A stretch of DNA of 64,000 nucleotides, taken from positions 1 to 64,000 of the forward strand of contig NZ_NBXB01000033.1 of assembly GCF_003399635.1 (NCBI RefSeq), in the 5' to 3' direction. The notes beneath the pieces were generated by a model, which was given only the letters and a program-made list of their open reading frames with translations, did no database searches and was not told the DNA's origin. Of this stretch, positions 48,015-57,435 are shown piece by piece (the stretch's first letter is position 1; the number at the start of each line of letters is the position of its first letter). The translations under genes were made by a program, and so were the position numbers. The DNA is from Subtercola boreus (GTDB taxonomy: Bacteria; Actinomycetota; Actinomycetes; Actinomycetales; Microbacteriaceae).

Positions 48015-48845
48015 ATGCCCATCGGCGAAATCACGCGCGGAACGACGAACACGAACCGCCTGCGCCGCGTCGACCGGTGGATCGCCGCACTGCCTGCGCT
48101 CCGCCGTGCGGCCGCACCGTTGGTCGTCGACCTCGGCTACGGCGCCAGCGGTGTGACGGCCTTCGAACTGCAGCGGCGCCTCGCGCGGGTGCGCCCCGAG
48201 GTGGAGGTGGTGGGGCTCGAGATCTCCCCGTCACGCGTCTCGACGGCGGTGGCGCAGCTGGCCGCGGTGCGCGCCGGTACGTCGGGCTCCGGTTTCGCTC
48301 CCGACGCGCGGGTCGGGTTCGCGCTCGGCGGGTTCGAGGTGCCCCTGCAGGGCGGGCGTGGGGCCACGGTCATCCGCGCGTTCAACGTGCTCCGGCAGTA
48401 CGACGAGGCGGAGGTCGCTGCGGCCTGGCACCGGATGACCGGGCGGCTCACTCCCGGAGGCGTGCTGGTGGAGGGCACCTGCGACGAGATCGGCCGCGTG
48501 TCGAGCTGGGTGGCACTGGATGCTCGAGGGCCGGTGTCGTTCACACTCTCACTCCGCCTCGCGGGACTCGATCGGCCGTCGATCGTGGCGGAGCGTCTGC
48601 CGAAGGTGCTGATCCACCGGAATGTGGAGGGTGAGAGCATCCACTCACTGCTGGTCGCGCTCGACCGCGCCTGGCAACACAACGCGCCGCTCTCGGTGTA
48701 CGGGCCGCGGCAGCGCTGGGTGGCTGCGGTGGGTGCCCTCGTCGCGGAGGGCTGGCCCGTGCTGGGCCCGGCCGCGCGCTGGCGCCTCGGCGAGCTGACG
48801 CTGCCCTGGGCATCCGTCGCGCCCCGCGGCTTCGCCTGGTCCTGA
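48015..48845 (+). CDS. SAM-dependent methyltransferase-like protein
   Basis: A 276-residue protein with a class I Rossmann core: VVDLGYGASGVTAFEL as motif I (about 36-51), VVGLEISPSRV as motif II, and FNVLRQYDEAEV and TPGGVLVEGTCDEIGR in the second half. Motif I has an aromatic in place of the first Gly-rich position, as in a conserved actinobacterial group. The substrate is unknown. It starts 17 bp from the divergent gpm start, so they share a promoter region. Confidence 0.75.
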   Translation: MPIGEITRGTTNTNRLRRVDRWIAALPALRRAAAPLVVDLGYGASGVTAFELQRRLARVRPEVEVVGLEISPSRVSTAVAQLAAVRAGTSGSGFAPDARVGFALGGFEVPLQGGRGATVIRAFNVLRQYDEAEVAAAWHRMTGRLTPGGVLVEGTCDEIGRVSSWVALDARGPVSFTLSLRLAGLDRPSIVAERLPKVLIHRNVEGESIHSLLVALDRAWQHNAPLSVYGPRQRWVAAVGALVAEGWPVLGPAARWRLGELTLPWASVAPRGFAWS

Positions 48846-48942
48846 GACGCCTACGGACACGTGAGACGTGCATGCCGGTCTCACGTGTCCGCGAGGGTCT
48901 CACATGAGGGGGCGGTGCGGCTGGGGATGTCGGAGGGGCGCG

Positions 48943-50037
48943 TCAGAGTGGGGGGAGGGCGGCTCGGGCATCGTCGGGGGTCAGGCCCGTTGCTGTGAGG
49001 AGATCCATCACGAGGGGGCGGAGCTCCATCACGACCGACCCCTCCGCCACACTCGAACCGGGGACGAGCATCCCGGGGTCGAGGCGCACGGCGACGAGGA
49101 TCAGGTTCTGGCGCACGAGGGGGTGCACCAGCGGGTCATCGAGGCTCTGCCCGAGCAGGTTGACCGCGCTCACCAGCCCGTTCAGCAGGTCGGCGAGTTC
49201 GTTCCGCGGGCGGCCGTCGCGCATCACCACGCTGAGCCGACGCGTCACCACCCGCAGGTCGCGGAGCGCCAGGTCCACCCCCGCCAGCAGCACGTCCTGG
49301 CGCTCGAGTTCGGGCAGGCCCCGCCGAAGGAACGGAGAGATCTTGGCGATGCCGATGGCCGAGTCGAGGGAGACGCGCCACTGGTCCATCAGTGGCTGGG
49401 TCGACCGAGCGAGGTCGAGCACAGAGCCGATGTCGCTCTCCTCGCCGCGCCGGAGTTCCTCCACCAGTCGCTCCAGGATGCGCGAGAAGGTGCCGAGCAT
49501 CCTCTTCGCGTCCGCATGGGCAACCCGGCGGGCATCCCGGGGAACCAGCGCCGTGAGCAGCAGCGCGACCACTCCCCCGATGACGCCGTCGACCGAGCGC
49601 GTGAATGGCCCGCTCGCCACCACCGGAAGGATGGCGACCAGCGCTGACTGCGACGCCGCGATGATTGCGAACCCGGGCGCTGGCGAGAAGAAGCGGGCCG
49701 CGAAGAGCGTGATCACGACGGCGAGGGCGAGCTGCGAGATCCCCTGCCCGGCGACCAGCAGGATGACCTCACTCAGCGTGATGCCGAGCGTCACCCCGAT
49801 CGCGGTCTCGAGCACACGGAGCGGTCGGGCATCCCGCACGAAGCCGAGGCTCGAGAGCGTCACTGTGGCGGCCGTCACGGGCGTGAGATGCCCGAACAGG
49901 TAGTAGGCGATGGCGTACGACACGACAACTGCGATGACGAGCTGGATGATCGGCAGCGCCGATCCCGCGGAGCGGTTTGCGCCGACCCGCGCGATCACCT
50001 GCAGGCGGGTGGCCCAGCGCCGTGGAGGTCGACTCAT
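48943..50037 (-). CDS. FUSC/aromatic-acid-exporter-like membrane protein
   Basis: A 364-residue protein. The N-terminal half has about six transmembrane helices (for example LPIIQLVIAVVVSYAIAYYL and GVIGGVVALLLTALVP), and the C-terminal half is a long helical cytoplasmic domain (about 175-364). This matches the FUSC/ArAE family, proposed exporters of aromatic or other small acids. The frame is open to 51507, but that extension is a shadow of the YgfZ gene. ATG at 50037 lies 11 bp after that gene's stop, so they are probably co-transcribed. Confidence 0.85.
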   Translation of the reverse strand: MSRPPRRWATRLQVIARVGANRSAGSALPIIQLVIAVVVSYAIAYYLFGHLTPVTAATVTLSSLGFVRDARPLRVLETAIGVTLGITLSEVILLVAGQGISQLALAVVITLFAARFFSPAPGFAIIAASQSALVAILPVVASGPFTRSVDGVIGGVVALLLTALVPRDARRVAHADAKRMLGTFSRILERLVEELRRGEESDIGSVLDLARSTQPLMDQWRVSLDSAIGIAKISPFLRRGLPELERQDVLLAGVDLALRDLRVVTRRLSVVMRDGRPRNELADLLNGLVSAVNLLGQSLDDPLVHPLVRQNLILVAVRLDPGMLVPGSSVAEGSVVMELRPLVMDLLTATGLTPDDARAALPPL

Positions 50038-50048
50038 GTGGGGCGGGG

Positions 50049-51311
50049 TCAGCGGCGGACGGCGCCGAGGCGGGGCAGGCGCGGGATGCGGCCGACGGCG
50101 GCGCCGGCCGCGGGGGGCACGATGACCTCCTGGGTGGCGGCCACGAGGATGCCTTCGCTCCGTACGGCGAGGGCGGCATCGACGGGGGTGCTGCGGCGCA
50201 CGATGGCCAGGGCGATCGGGCCGAGCTCGAAGTGCAGGGCGCTGGCTGTGACCTGGCCGACGGCGGCCGAAGCCAGGGCCGCCGTCGCCGCGTCGGTGGG
50301 CGTCACAGCGTCCGGCGAAGCGCTGGCGGGGGCTGGGGCCTCCGCGGTGGGGCTTACCAGGGCTTCGCCACCCTGCACGATGACGTCGTCGCCGGGCGCA
50401 GGCAGCACTGCGTCGGAACCGTCGAGGTGCAACATCACGAGGCGACGGGGTGGATGCCCGAGGTTGTGCACCTTGGCGACGGTCTCCTGGCCTCGGTAGC
50501 AGCCCTTGCTCAGGTGCACGGCCGAGCGAATCCAGTCGACCTCGTGCGGGATGAGCCTTTCGTCGGCCTCTGTGCTGAAGCGGGGGCGCCAGGCCGCGAT
50601 GCGGAGTGCCTCGAACGCCAGCAGACCGGCGACCTCGAGCTCGCCGCGGCGGGCGGCGTCGACGACGGCGACCAGCGAGGAGCGCGGCACCAGCGACTCG
50701 CGCCACGGGAAGTCGGCACCCGGATGCTCGTCGATGTCGGCGTACTGGTGGCCACCGGCCACGACCTCCGTCCACGGGTCGACCCAGGTGAGGGCGACAT
50801 CGTTCGGGGCTGCGACGAACGCCTCGATCGCGGCGGCAGAGGTGACGCCATTGGCACTCCCCGTGAGAGCAGCGTCGGCCCCGGGCATCCAGCCGACCGT
50901 CGAGAACTCGTCGCTGCGGTCGGCGACCTCCACGCGCAGCATGAAACGCATGCGGTCGAGCCACGCCGCGAGCGGTGCCGCCTCGGGCCCGTCCACGAGC
51001 AGCCACGCCGTGACGCCGTCGTCGAAGACGCGGATGGCGTGCTCGACGCGGCCGGACGGGTCGAGCAATAGGGTCTCGGCAGAGTCGCCGGGCATGAGGC
51101 GTTTGAGCGCCTGACTGGTGACTGAGTCGAGCCAGCTCAGGCGGTCGGGGCCGGTCACCGAGATGACCCCGCGCGACGAGAGGTCGACGATCGCGCCGCC
51201 GACGAGCATCCGCTGCTCGCGGAGCGGGTTGCCGTAGTGCGAGGCGACGCCGGCGTCGGCTCCGGATGACTCGACGGCGCCCGGGAGGCTGAGGAACTGT
51301 GACGGGGTCAT
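50049..51311 (-). CDS. ygfZ: YgfZ/GcvT-like folate-binding protein
   Basis: This 420-residue protein has a GcvT-like fold and the YgfZ signature KGCYRGQETVAKVHN (about 254-268) with the conserved Cys. YgfZ proteins bind tetrahydrofolate and help assemble or repair Fe-S clusters. The C-terminal 130 residues are Ala-rich and end RIPRLPRLGAVRR. ATG 51311 is chosen over an in-frame start at 51341. It lies between the FABP-like gene (95 bp upstream) and the FUSC gene on the same strand. Confidence 0.9.
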   Translation of the reverse strand: MTPSQFLSLPGAVESSGADAGVASHYGNPLREQRMLVGGAIVDLSSRGVISVTGPDRLSWLDSVTSQALKRLMPGDSAETLLLDPSGRVEHAIRVFDDGVTAWLLVDGPEAAPLAAWLDRMRFMLRVEVADRSDEFSTVGWMPGADAALTGSANGVTSAAAIEAFVAAPNDVALTWVDPWTEVVAGGHQYADIDEHPGADFPWRESLVPRSSLVAVVDAARRGELEVAGLLAFEALRIAAWRPRFSTEADERLIPHEVDWIRSAVHLSKGCYRGQETVAKVHNLGHPPRRLVMLHLDGSDAVLPAPGDDVIVQGGEALVSPTAEAPAPASASPDAVTPTDAATAALASAAVGQVTASALHFELGPIALAIVRRSTPVDAALAVRSEGILVAATQEVIVPPAAGAAVGRIPRLPRLGAVRR

Positions 51312-51406
51312 GAGGTGCCGATCTGTCGGGGTGGCCAGCATCGGAGCGGGTGTTGGTCGGAGGGGGTGGCTGCCGGGAGCCGGGAGGGAGCGAAAGGGAG
51401 AGGAGG

Positions 51407-52003
51407 TCAGTCCGTCTTGGCGAGGCGGGCCGAGGCGTGCGTGCGGAGATCCTGCCCGAGGGCCGCGATGTCCCAGGCCCAGAGCAGGTGCCCGCCGACG
51501 AGGCCATAGATGCGGGTGGCCGCCGTGTACTCCTTGGCAGAATGCGAGCGCATCACGGCGTCGGTGGCGAGGTCGATACGGGCCGCCTTCACCTGGCCGA
51601 TGTAGAGCTCGTCGACCCCGCCGGGGTGCAGGAGCGAGACCTCGACGTCGAAGCCGTCGTCGGCGTTCCGGAGCGTCTCGACCGACTCGGTCGTGGAGTA
51701 CGGACGGGGATCTGCGCCCGGCAGCATCCCGGGACCCGGGTCGCCCTCGACCGAGGGACGCGACAGACGCCAGTAACCCATCTCGGTGACAAGCGGAGTG
51801 AGCTTGTCGTCGAGCAGCCAGGCATACGAGCTGTAGTTGAGGTAGGGCAGGCCGTCATTGCTGAAGCTGACGCGCTGGCCGAATTCGTGCGACACCTTCT
51901 CGTCACCGATGGTGTAGTCGATGACTCCGGTGCCCTCCCAGACCCCGATCAGCCAGGACAGGGGGACGATCTCGGCAGGCAGGCCGGTGGGGATCTCGAT
52001 CAT
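51407..52003 (-). CDS. FABP/nitrobindin-like beta-barrel protein
   Basis: This 198-residue protein has LIGVWEGTG (the GxWxGxG-type nitrobindin/DUF1794 motif, about 19-26) and a ten-stranded-barrel-like pattern ending GGHLLWAWDIAALG. Actinobacterial members include heme-binding nitrobindins and lipid-binding-like proteins. The His expected for heme ligation near the C-terminus is not clear. It is on the same strand as ygfZ and may share its transcript. Confidence 0.85.
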   Translation of the reverse strand: MIEIPTGLPAEIVPLSWLIGVWEGTGVIDYTIGDEKVSHEFGQRVSFSNDGLPYLNYSSYAWLLDDKLTPLVTEMGYWRLSRPSVEGDPGPGMLPGADPRPYSTTESVETLRNADDGFDVEVSLLHPGGVDELYIGQVKAARIDLATDAVMRSHSAKEYTAATRIYGLVGGHLLWAWDIAALGQDLRTHASARLAKTD

Positions 52004-52017
52004 GGGGCGCCGAACGG

Positions 52018-52131
52018 TCAGCGCTGGCCGCGGAACAGCCTCAGGATGACCACGATCGAGGTGAAGGCGATGCCGACACCGGCCAGACCGAGCAACCCGA
52101 GGTAGAAGATTTCGAGGGGCACATAGTTCAT
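52018..52131 (-). CDS. Small single-TM membrane protein, 37 aa
   Basis: ATG at 52131 to TGA at 52018 encodes MNYVPLEIFYLGLLGLAGVG (first part) followed by another hydrophobic stretch and a basic RLFRGQR end, consistent with one transmembrane helix and a cytoplasmic C-terminus. It ends 14 bp before the FABP-like gene on the same strand and starts 11 bp after the preceding 85-aa membrane protein gene, filling the gap neatly. GGGGG lies just before the ATG. No function is known. Confidence 0.65.
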   Translation of the reverse strand: MNYVPLEIFYLGLLGLAGVGIAFTSIVVILRLFRGQR

Positions 52132-52141
52132 ACCCCCGATT

Positions 52142-52399
52142 CTATTGGCTAAAGCCCAGCGCGAGCGTCGCCACGGCGAGAATGACCACCGAACCGGCGA
52201 TGCTGGCGGAGCACCGGTCGACGAAACCCTCGGGCCGGGACAGACCGAGCTGAACGACGAACGTCAGGATGACCACCCCGCCGAGGATCACCGCGAGAAA
52301 GACGAGGTGAGAGGCCGGATCGGCCAGCACGCCGGTGATGACCGCCCCGACGAGTGCGAGCAGCCAGACGGGGGCGGCACTTTTCACGAGGAGGTTCAT
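52142..52399 (-). CDS. Small membrane protein
   Basis: An 85-residue protein with three hydrophobic segments ([53 protein letters not shown]). No motif is recognised. ATG at 52399. It leads a same-strand run with the 37-aa ORF, the FABP-like gene and ygfZ, and diverges from glnR. Confidence 0.75.
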   Translation of the reverse strand: MNLLVKSAAPVWLLALVGAVITGVLADPASHLVFLAVILGGVVILTFVVQLGLSRPEGFVDRCSASIAGSVVILAVATLALGFSQ

Positions 52400-52476
52400 C
52401 AGGCCATTCTGCCCGATGCCATGGGCTCCGAGGTCGAGCCGCTAGTATTGCCCTAAGCATTATCTGGAGGATCTCT

Positions 52477-53169
52477 GTGGCGCAGTTGTTGATCCTGACC
52501 TCTGCGGTCGACAAAGAGGTGCTGCCCGCGCTCTCCCTCCTGAGTCATCGCACCCGGCAGATCCCGGCCGAGGCCGCCCAATTGGTGAACACCCCCAACT
52601 GCGACCTGATCTTCATCGATGCCCGGCGCGACCTCGCCAGTGCCCGGTCGCTCTGCAAGATCCTGAAGACCACGGGCATCGGCGTGCCCATCGTGCTGAT
52701 CCTCACCGAGGGTGGGCTGACGGCGGTGAGCGCTGAGTGGGGCGCGGCCGATGTGCTGCTCGAGTCGGCCGGCCCGGCCGAGGTCGACACGCGCATCAGG
52801 CTCGCCATCGGCCGCCAGGTGCAGGAGCAGTCGTCCTCGAAGATCCAGGCCTCCGGCGTCGTGATCGACGAGGCCAGCTACTCGGCCCGCGTGCACGGTC
52901 GCCCGCTCGATCTCACCTTCAAGGAGTTCGAGCTGCTGCGCTTCTTCGCACTCAACCCGTCGAGGGTCTTCACTCGCGAGCAGCTCCTCAGCGAAGTCTG
53001 GGGCTACGACTACTTCGGCGGCACCCGCACTGTCGACGTGCACGTCAGGCGCCTCCGTGCCAAGCTCGGCGACCTCGAATCCCTGATCGGCACCGTGCGG
53101 AACGTCGGCTACCGGTTCAACTTCTTCGAAGACGAGAATGAGCGCCTCGCGCAGGCTCGAAACGCTTGA
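52477..53169 (+). CDS. glnR: Nitrogen regulator GlnR (atypical OmpR-type)
   Basis: A 230-residue orphan regulator that matches actinobacterial GlnR throughout: [19 protein letters not shown], the altered receiver [41 protein letters not shown], and a C-terminal winged helix [22 protein letters not shown] with [17 protein letters not shown]. GlnR acts without a kinase and controls nitrogen assimilation, often interacting with phosphate control. GTG at 52477 has GGAGG 6 nt upstream. The mshD gene overlaps its end by 32 bp. Confidence 0.93.
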   Translation: MAQLLILTSAVDKEVLPALSLLSHRTRQIPAEAAQLVNTPNCDLIFIDARRDLASARSLCKILKTTGIGVPIVLILTEGGLTAVSAEWGAADVLLESAGPAEVDTRIRLAIGRQVQEQSSSKIQASGVVIDEASYSARVHGRPLDLTFKEFELLRFFALNPSRVFTREQLLSEVWGYDYFGGTRTVDVHVRRLRAKLGDLESLIGTVRNVGYRFNFFEDENERLAQARNA

Positions 53170-54076
53170 CCCCTCCGACGCGGCGTCGATCGCCGCGGTG
53201 GAGGTTCTGGTCGAGCGCGCCGGCGAGGTGGATGGCCAGCCGGCCTTCAACGACCAGACCCGTCTGGAGCTGAAGTCGGGCACCACCCACGTGGTTCTCG
53301 CACGCGACGCCGACCGCCTGGTCGGGGCCGCAGCGGTCGCCGACGACACGCTCGAACTGGTCGTCGCCCCGGATGCCCGGGGCCACGGTGTCGGCGGCGC
53401 GCTGGTCGAGCACGTGCTGACGTCGCGCACCGGCTCGCTGCTGCTGCGCGTGCTGGAGCCGTTCGTGGGCGCGTTCCCGGCCCCGACCCTCGCCTGGGCG
53501 CACGGCGATCACCCCGGCGCACGCCGCCTCGCCGAGCAGCACAGTTTCGAGCCGGTGCGGAGGCTGCTGCAGCTGCGGATGCCGCTGGCCGCGATTCCGG
53601 ATGCCCGCACCCCCGAATCGGCGCCCGGGATCACCTTCGACACCTTCGACGCCGCGCGCGACAGCGCACCGTGGGTCGCCCTGAATGCGCGAGTGTTCGC
53701 CGGTCATCCGGAGCAGGGAAGACTGACCGAGGCCGACCTCGCCGCCCGCCGCGCCGAGCCGTGGTTCGACGCCGGAGACTTCCTCCTCGCGCGGGACGAC
53801 GACGGTGTCATGGTCGGCTACAACTGGCTGAAGGTCGAGCCCGCAGACGCCGACGGCGAGCGCATCGGCGAGATCTACGTGATCGGTGTCGACAGCACCC
53901 ATGCGGGCCGTGGGCTCGGCCGGGCCCTGATGCGGCAGGGTCTCCGGCGTCTCGCAGAACGCGGATGCACGGTGGCGGCCCTCTACGTGGAGGAGGACAA
54001 CGGGCCCGCCGTCCCGCTCTACCGCAGCCTCGGTTTCGCCGATCACACGGTCGACGTGCAGTACGCGAAGCGCTGA
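53138..54076 (+). CDS. mshD: Mycothiol acetyltransferase MshD
   Basis: A 312-residue protein with two GNAT domains (about 15-135 and 155-312). It catalyses the last step of mycothiol synthesis, acetylating Cys-GlcN-Ins. [18 protein letters not shown] is the N-terminal acetyl-CoA loop, and [20 protein letters not shown] the C-terminal one. [15 protein letters not shown] at the end is family-typical. It overlaps glnR by 32 bp, the usual actinobacterial order. The presence of mycothiol synthesis supports placement in Actinomycetota. Confidence 0.92.
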   Translation: MSASRRLETLDPSDAASIAAVEVLVERAGEVDGQPAFNDQTRLELKSGTTHVVLARDADRLVGAAAVADDTLELVVAPDARGHGVGGALVEHVLTSRTGSLLLRVLEPFVGAFPAPTLAWAHGDHPGARRLAEQHSFEPVRRLLQLRMPLAAIPDARTPESAPGITFDTFDAARDSAPWVALNARVFAGHPEQGRLTEADLAARRAEPWFDAGDFLLARDDDGVMVGYNWLKVEPADADGERIGEIYVIGVDSTHAGRGLGRALMRQGLRRLAERGCTVAALYVEEDNGPAVPLYRSLGFADHTVDVQYAKR

Positions 54077-54092
54077 CCGCAGCCACGACCCC

Positions 54093-54110
54093 GTTCACCT
54101 CTCGTTTACC
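54093..54110 (+). promoter_or_regulatory. PHO-box-like repeat upstream of ppk
   Basis: GTTCACC (54093-54099) and GTTTACC (54104-54110) are direct repeats with an 11-bp period, 35 bp before the ppk ATG. The form matches the GTTCACC PHO box bound by PhoP/RegX3-type regulators in Actinobacteria. Confidence 0.7.
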
Positions 54111-54144
54111 CTCGCCGGACTCCCACGGGTGACATGATGAGTGA

Positions 54145-56325
54145 ATGGATGACGACAACATCACCCTCGACGCTGGCGTGGGTGCGGACTACCTCGACGA
54201 CGACTTCGAGCTCATCGAAGACCCCAACGACCCAGCCCTTCCCGAGGGCCGTTACCTCGACCGCGAGCTGAGCTGGCTCGCTTTCAACCGGCGGGTGCTC
54301 GAGCTTGCCGAAGACCCGACGCTGCCGGTCATCGAGCGGGCGAACTTCCTCGCCATCTTCGCCTCGAACCTCGACGAGTTCTTCATGGTGCGGGTCGCAG
54401 GGCTCAAGCGCCGCATCGTCACCGGCCTCGCGGTTCCGACCAACATCGGGCGCGGCCCGCAAGACGTGCTGAACGACATCTCCGTCGCCGTTCACGAACT
54501 CCAGGCGCGGCACGCTGCCGCCTACCAGAAGCTCGTGAAGCCGGCACTGGATGACGCGGGCATCCACATCGTGCAGTGGGAGTCGCTCGGCCAGTCCGAT
54601 CGCGACCGTCTCACCGAGGTGTTCAGCGACGAGATCTTCCCCGTTCTGATGCCGCTCGCCGTCGACCCCGCGCATCCGTTCCCCTACATCTCCGGTCTCT
54701 CGCTGAACCTCTCGGTGCGCGTGCGCAACCCGAAGAGCGACCGCCAGGAGTTCGCCCGCCTGAAGGTGCCGCAGGTGCTGCCGCGGTTCGTGCGCGTCGA
54801 CCCGAAGGAACGCACGAGGGACGTGCGATTCATCAGCCTCGAAGACCTGATGGCGAATCACCTCGGCCACCTCTTCCCGGGTATGGAGGTGCTGGAGCAC
54901 CACGTGTTCCGCGTCACCCGCAACGAAGACGTCGAGATCGAGGAGGATGAGACCGAGAACCTCATCCAGGCCCTCGAGAAGGAGCTGCTGAAGCGACGCT
55001 TCGGTCCGCCGATCCGGCTTGAAATCACTGAGGAGATGGATGATGTGACCCTCGGTCTCATTGTGCGGGAGCTCGACGTGACCGAGCAGGAGGTGTACCG
55101 CCTGGCGGGGCCGCTCGACCTCGGCGGGCTCTTCGAGCTGAGCAAGATCGACCGACCCGACCTGAAGTACCCGAAGCACGTTCCGACGACGAACGTCTAC
55201 CTGCTGCCACCCGAGCCGAACGCCCGGCCCGACATCTTCAAGGCGATCGCCCGGCAGGACATCCTGGTGCATCACCCGTACGAGTCGTTCGCGACCAGCG
55301 TGCAGGCGTTCCTGGAGCAGGCCGCAGCCGATCCCGACGTGCTGGCGATCAAGCAGACGCTCTACCGCACGTCGGGTGACAGCCCGATCGTCGAGGCCCT
55401 CATCGACGCGGCCGAGGCCGGCAAGCAGGTGCTCGCGCTCGTGGAGATCAAGGCGCGCTTCGACGAGCAGAACAACATCTCCTGGGCCCGCAAGCTCGAA
55501 AAGGCCGGCGTGCACGTCGTCTATGGCCTCGTCGGGCTGAAGACGCACTGCAAGCTCGCGCTCGTGGTGCGCCGCGAGAAGGGCAAGCTGAAGCACTACA
55601 GCCACATCGGAACCGGCAACTACAACCCGAAGACATCGCGGATCTACGAGGACTTCGGGCTGTTCACCGCCGACGACCAGGTGGGCAAGGACCTGACCCG
55701 GCTGTTCAACGAGCTGAGCGGCTACGCGATCGAGAAGAAGTTCAAGCGGCTGCTCGTCGCACCGCTCCACCTCCGCAAGGGCCTGCTCAAGCGCATCGCC
55801 CAGGAGGCGACGAACGCGCAGAACGGTCTGCCCTCGGGCATCAAGATCAAGCTGAACTCGATCGTCGACGAAGCCATCATCGACGGGCTCTACCGTGCCA
55901 GCCAGGCCGGCGTGCCGATCGATATCTGGGTTCGCGGCATCTGCGCGATCAAACCCGGCGTGCCGGGGCTCAGCGAGAACATCCGGGTGCGCTCGACCCT
56001 CGGGCGTTACCTGGAGCACTCGCGCATCTTCTGTTTCGAGAACGACGGTGACCGCCAGGTCTACATCGGCTCGAGCGACATGATGCACCGGAACCTCGAT
56101 CGCCGCGTCGAAGCGCTGGTGCGTCTCGTGGCTCCGGATCACCTCAAGGAGATCGCCGCGATGTTCGAGCTGGCGATGTCGGACACGGTCACCTCGTGGT
56201 GGCTCGACGGCGACGGCGGCTGGACGAGGCATACGCTGAAAGACGACGGCGAGAAGCTGATCGACCTGCAGGATCGCCTGATGTACCTCACTTCCCGTCG
56301 CAAGCGCCCGAGCATCCTCCGGTGA
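54145..56325 (+). CDS. ppk: Polyphosphate kinase 1
   Basis: This 726-residue PPK1 makes inorganic polyphosphate from ATP. N-terminal domain: [19 protein letters not shown] (about 32-50). PLD-like catalytic domains: [22 protein letters not shown] cut to its core, [15 protein letters not shown] with the autophosphorylated His, [18 protein letters not shown], and [21 protein letters not shown] in the last part. Length and motifs are normal. A PHO-box-like repeat lies upstream, and mutT1 overlaps its stop, so phosphate limitation probably induces the unit. Confidence 0.96.
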   Translation: MDDDNITLDAGVGADYLDDDFELIEDPNDPALPEGRYLDRELSWLAFNRRVLELAEDPTLPVIERANFLAIFASNLDEFFMVRVAGLKRRIVTGLAVPTNIGRGPQDVLNDISVAVHELQARHAAAYQKLVKPALDDAGIHIVQWESLGQSDRDRLTEVFSDEIFPVLMPLAVDPAHPFPYISGLSLNLSVRVRNPKSDRQEFARLKVPQVLPRFVRVDPKERTRDVRFISLEDLMANHLGHLFPGMEVLEHHVFRVTRNEDVEIEEDETENLIQALEKELLKRRFGPPIRLEITEEMDDVTLGLIVRELDVTEQEVYRLAGPLDLGGLFELSKIDRPDLKYPKHVPTTNVYLLPPEPNARPDIFKAIARQDILVHHPYESFATSVQAFLEQAAADPDVLAIKQTLYRTSGDSPIVEALIDAAEAGKQVLALVEIKARFDEQNNISWARKLEKAGVHVVYGLVGLKTHCKLALVVRREKGKLKHYSHIGTGNYNPKTSRIYEDFGLFTADDQVGKDLTRLFNELSGYAIEKKFKRLLVAPLHLRKGLLKRIAQEATNAQNGLPSGIKIKLNSIVDEAIIDGLYRASQAGVPIDIWVRGICAIKPGVPGLSENIRVRSTLGRYLEHSRIFCFENDGDRQVYIGSSDMMHRNLDRRVEALVRLVAPDHLKEIAAMFELAMSDTVTSWWLDGDGGWTRHTLKDDGEKLIDLQDRLMYLTSRRKRPSILR

Positions 56326-57254
56326 CCGTCTACGCTGCCGGTGCCGTCTGTTGGCGCCTCGACGGTGACAGGGTGCGAGTACTGGTGATCCATCGGACGA
56401 TGCGGAACGACATCTCGCTGCCCAAGGGAAAGGTCGAACCCGGCGAGACCCTTCCCGAGACGGCGGTTCGCGAAGTTCTGGAGGAGACCGGGCTGGCCAT
56501 CGACCTGGGGGTGCCGCTCGGCGTCACCAGTTACACGATGCCGAACAACCGCGACAAAGTCGTGTACTACTGGGCAGCGGAGGTTCCCGCCGGGCTCTAC
56601 GCCACGGCGGAGTTCCAGCCGAACGAAGAAGTCACCGCGCTCGAATGGCTCTCGCTTCGCAAGGCAAAGAAGATGCTGACCTACGAACGAGACGTCGAAG
56701 TGCTCGAACGCTTCCAGTTGCTCGTCGACCAGGGCGTGTCCCGCACCTTCGCGCTGATCGCCCTCCGGCACGCGAAGACCATTCCGGGTTCCGAGTTCGA
56801 CGGTCCCGACACCGACAGACCGCTCACGCACCGGGGCCGCACGGAGGCGAACGTGATCGTTCCCGCGCTCAGCGCCTTCGGGCCGGATGTGGTGATCGCA
56901 AGCGACGCCAGGCGCTGCCTCGAGACGGTGACCCCGTTCTCGGAAGCAGCTGAGGTGCGCGTGCGGAGCACCCACCTGATCAGCCAGGACGCCTTCGAAG
57001 ACGGCACCAGCGACGTGCGGCGGGTGGTTGCCAAGCGGGTGCGCAAACTCCGCAGCGCCATCCTCTGCGCCCACGGACCTGTGCTGCCCGAGATCGTGCG
57101 CGAGGTCGGCCTCGCAGCCGGCGGCACCCGCCAGGCGTCGCTCGCGCGCGCCGGCGACCTGCCCGTTGCCGGTTTCTCGGTGCTGCATCTCTCGCTCGAC
57201 CAGCCGGGCTCGGGCATCATCGCCATCGAGACGCACGTTCCGCAACTGGGCTGA
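56322..57254 (+). CDS. mutT1: MutT1-like Nudix hydrolase/histidine phosphatase fusion
   Basis: This 310-residue protein starts GTG at 56322, overlapping the ppk stop (GTGA). The Nudix domain (1-135) has the box [20 protein letters not shown] extended by TG. The C-terminal histidine-phosphatase domain (about 150-310) has [20 protein letters not shown]. MutT1 in mycobacteria sanitises 8-oxo-dGTP and hydrolyses Ap4A-type compounds. Coupling to ppk is common in Actinobacteria. The frame is open to 56196, but that is inside ppk. Confidence 0.92.
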   Translation: MTVYAAGAVCWRLDGDRVRVLVIHRTMRNDISLPKGKVEPGETLPETAVREVLEETGLAIDLGVPLGVTSYTMPNNRDKVVYYWAAEVPAGLYATAEFQPNEEVTALEWLSLRKAKKMLTYERDVEVLERFQLLVDQGVSRTFALIALRHAKTIPGSEFDGPDTDRPLTHRGRTEANVIVPALSAFGPDVVIASDARRCLETVTPFSEAAEVRVRSTHLISQDAFEDGTSDVRRVVAKRVRKLRSAILCAHGPVLPEIVREVGLAAGGTRQASLARAGDLPVAGFSVLHLSLDQPGSGIIAIETHVPQLG

Positions 57255-57282
57255 CCCGGGCATCCGCCAGCCCGACGCTGCT

Positions 57283-57311
57283 GTCCACCTTTTGTTCACC
57301 TCCCGTTCACC
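57283..57311 (+). promoter_or_regulatory. PHO box upstream of pstS: three 11-bp-periodic repeats
   Basis: GTCCACC (57283), GTTCACC (57294) and GTTCACC (57305) are spaced exactly 11 bp apart, 125-153 bp before pstS. This is the canonical direct-repeat PHO box of PhoP/RegX3-type regulators, placed to control pstSCAB under phosphate starvation. Confidence 0.88.
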
Positions 57312-57435
57312 CTGCGGGGGCGTCGTGGTTACGGCAGCGCCGTACCTTCGACAAGGGCCTGCACCGGCCCCATCAGCGCTTGCACCCGAATCACTTCCGC
57401 GGCGCTGGAGGACTACCCCAATTGAAGGGAACACA

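Noticed and set aside
50038-51507. N-terminal extension of the FUSC gene to 51507
   Set aside because: It lies within the ygfZ gene on the same strand and is Arg/Pro-rich noise; the conserved membrane domain starts at 50037.
54106-56232. 708-codon minus-strand frame opposite ppk
   Set aside because: Shadow of ppk; no independent motif or ribosome binding site.
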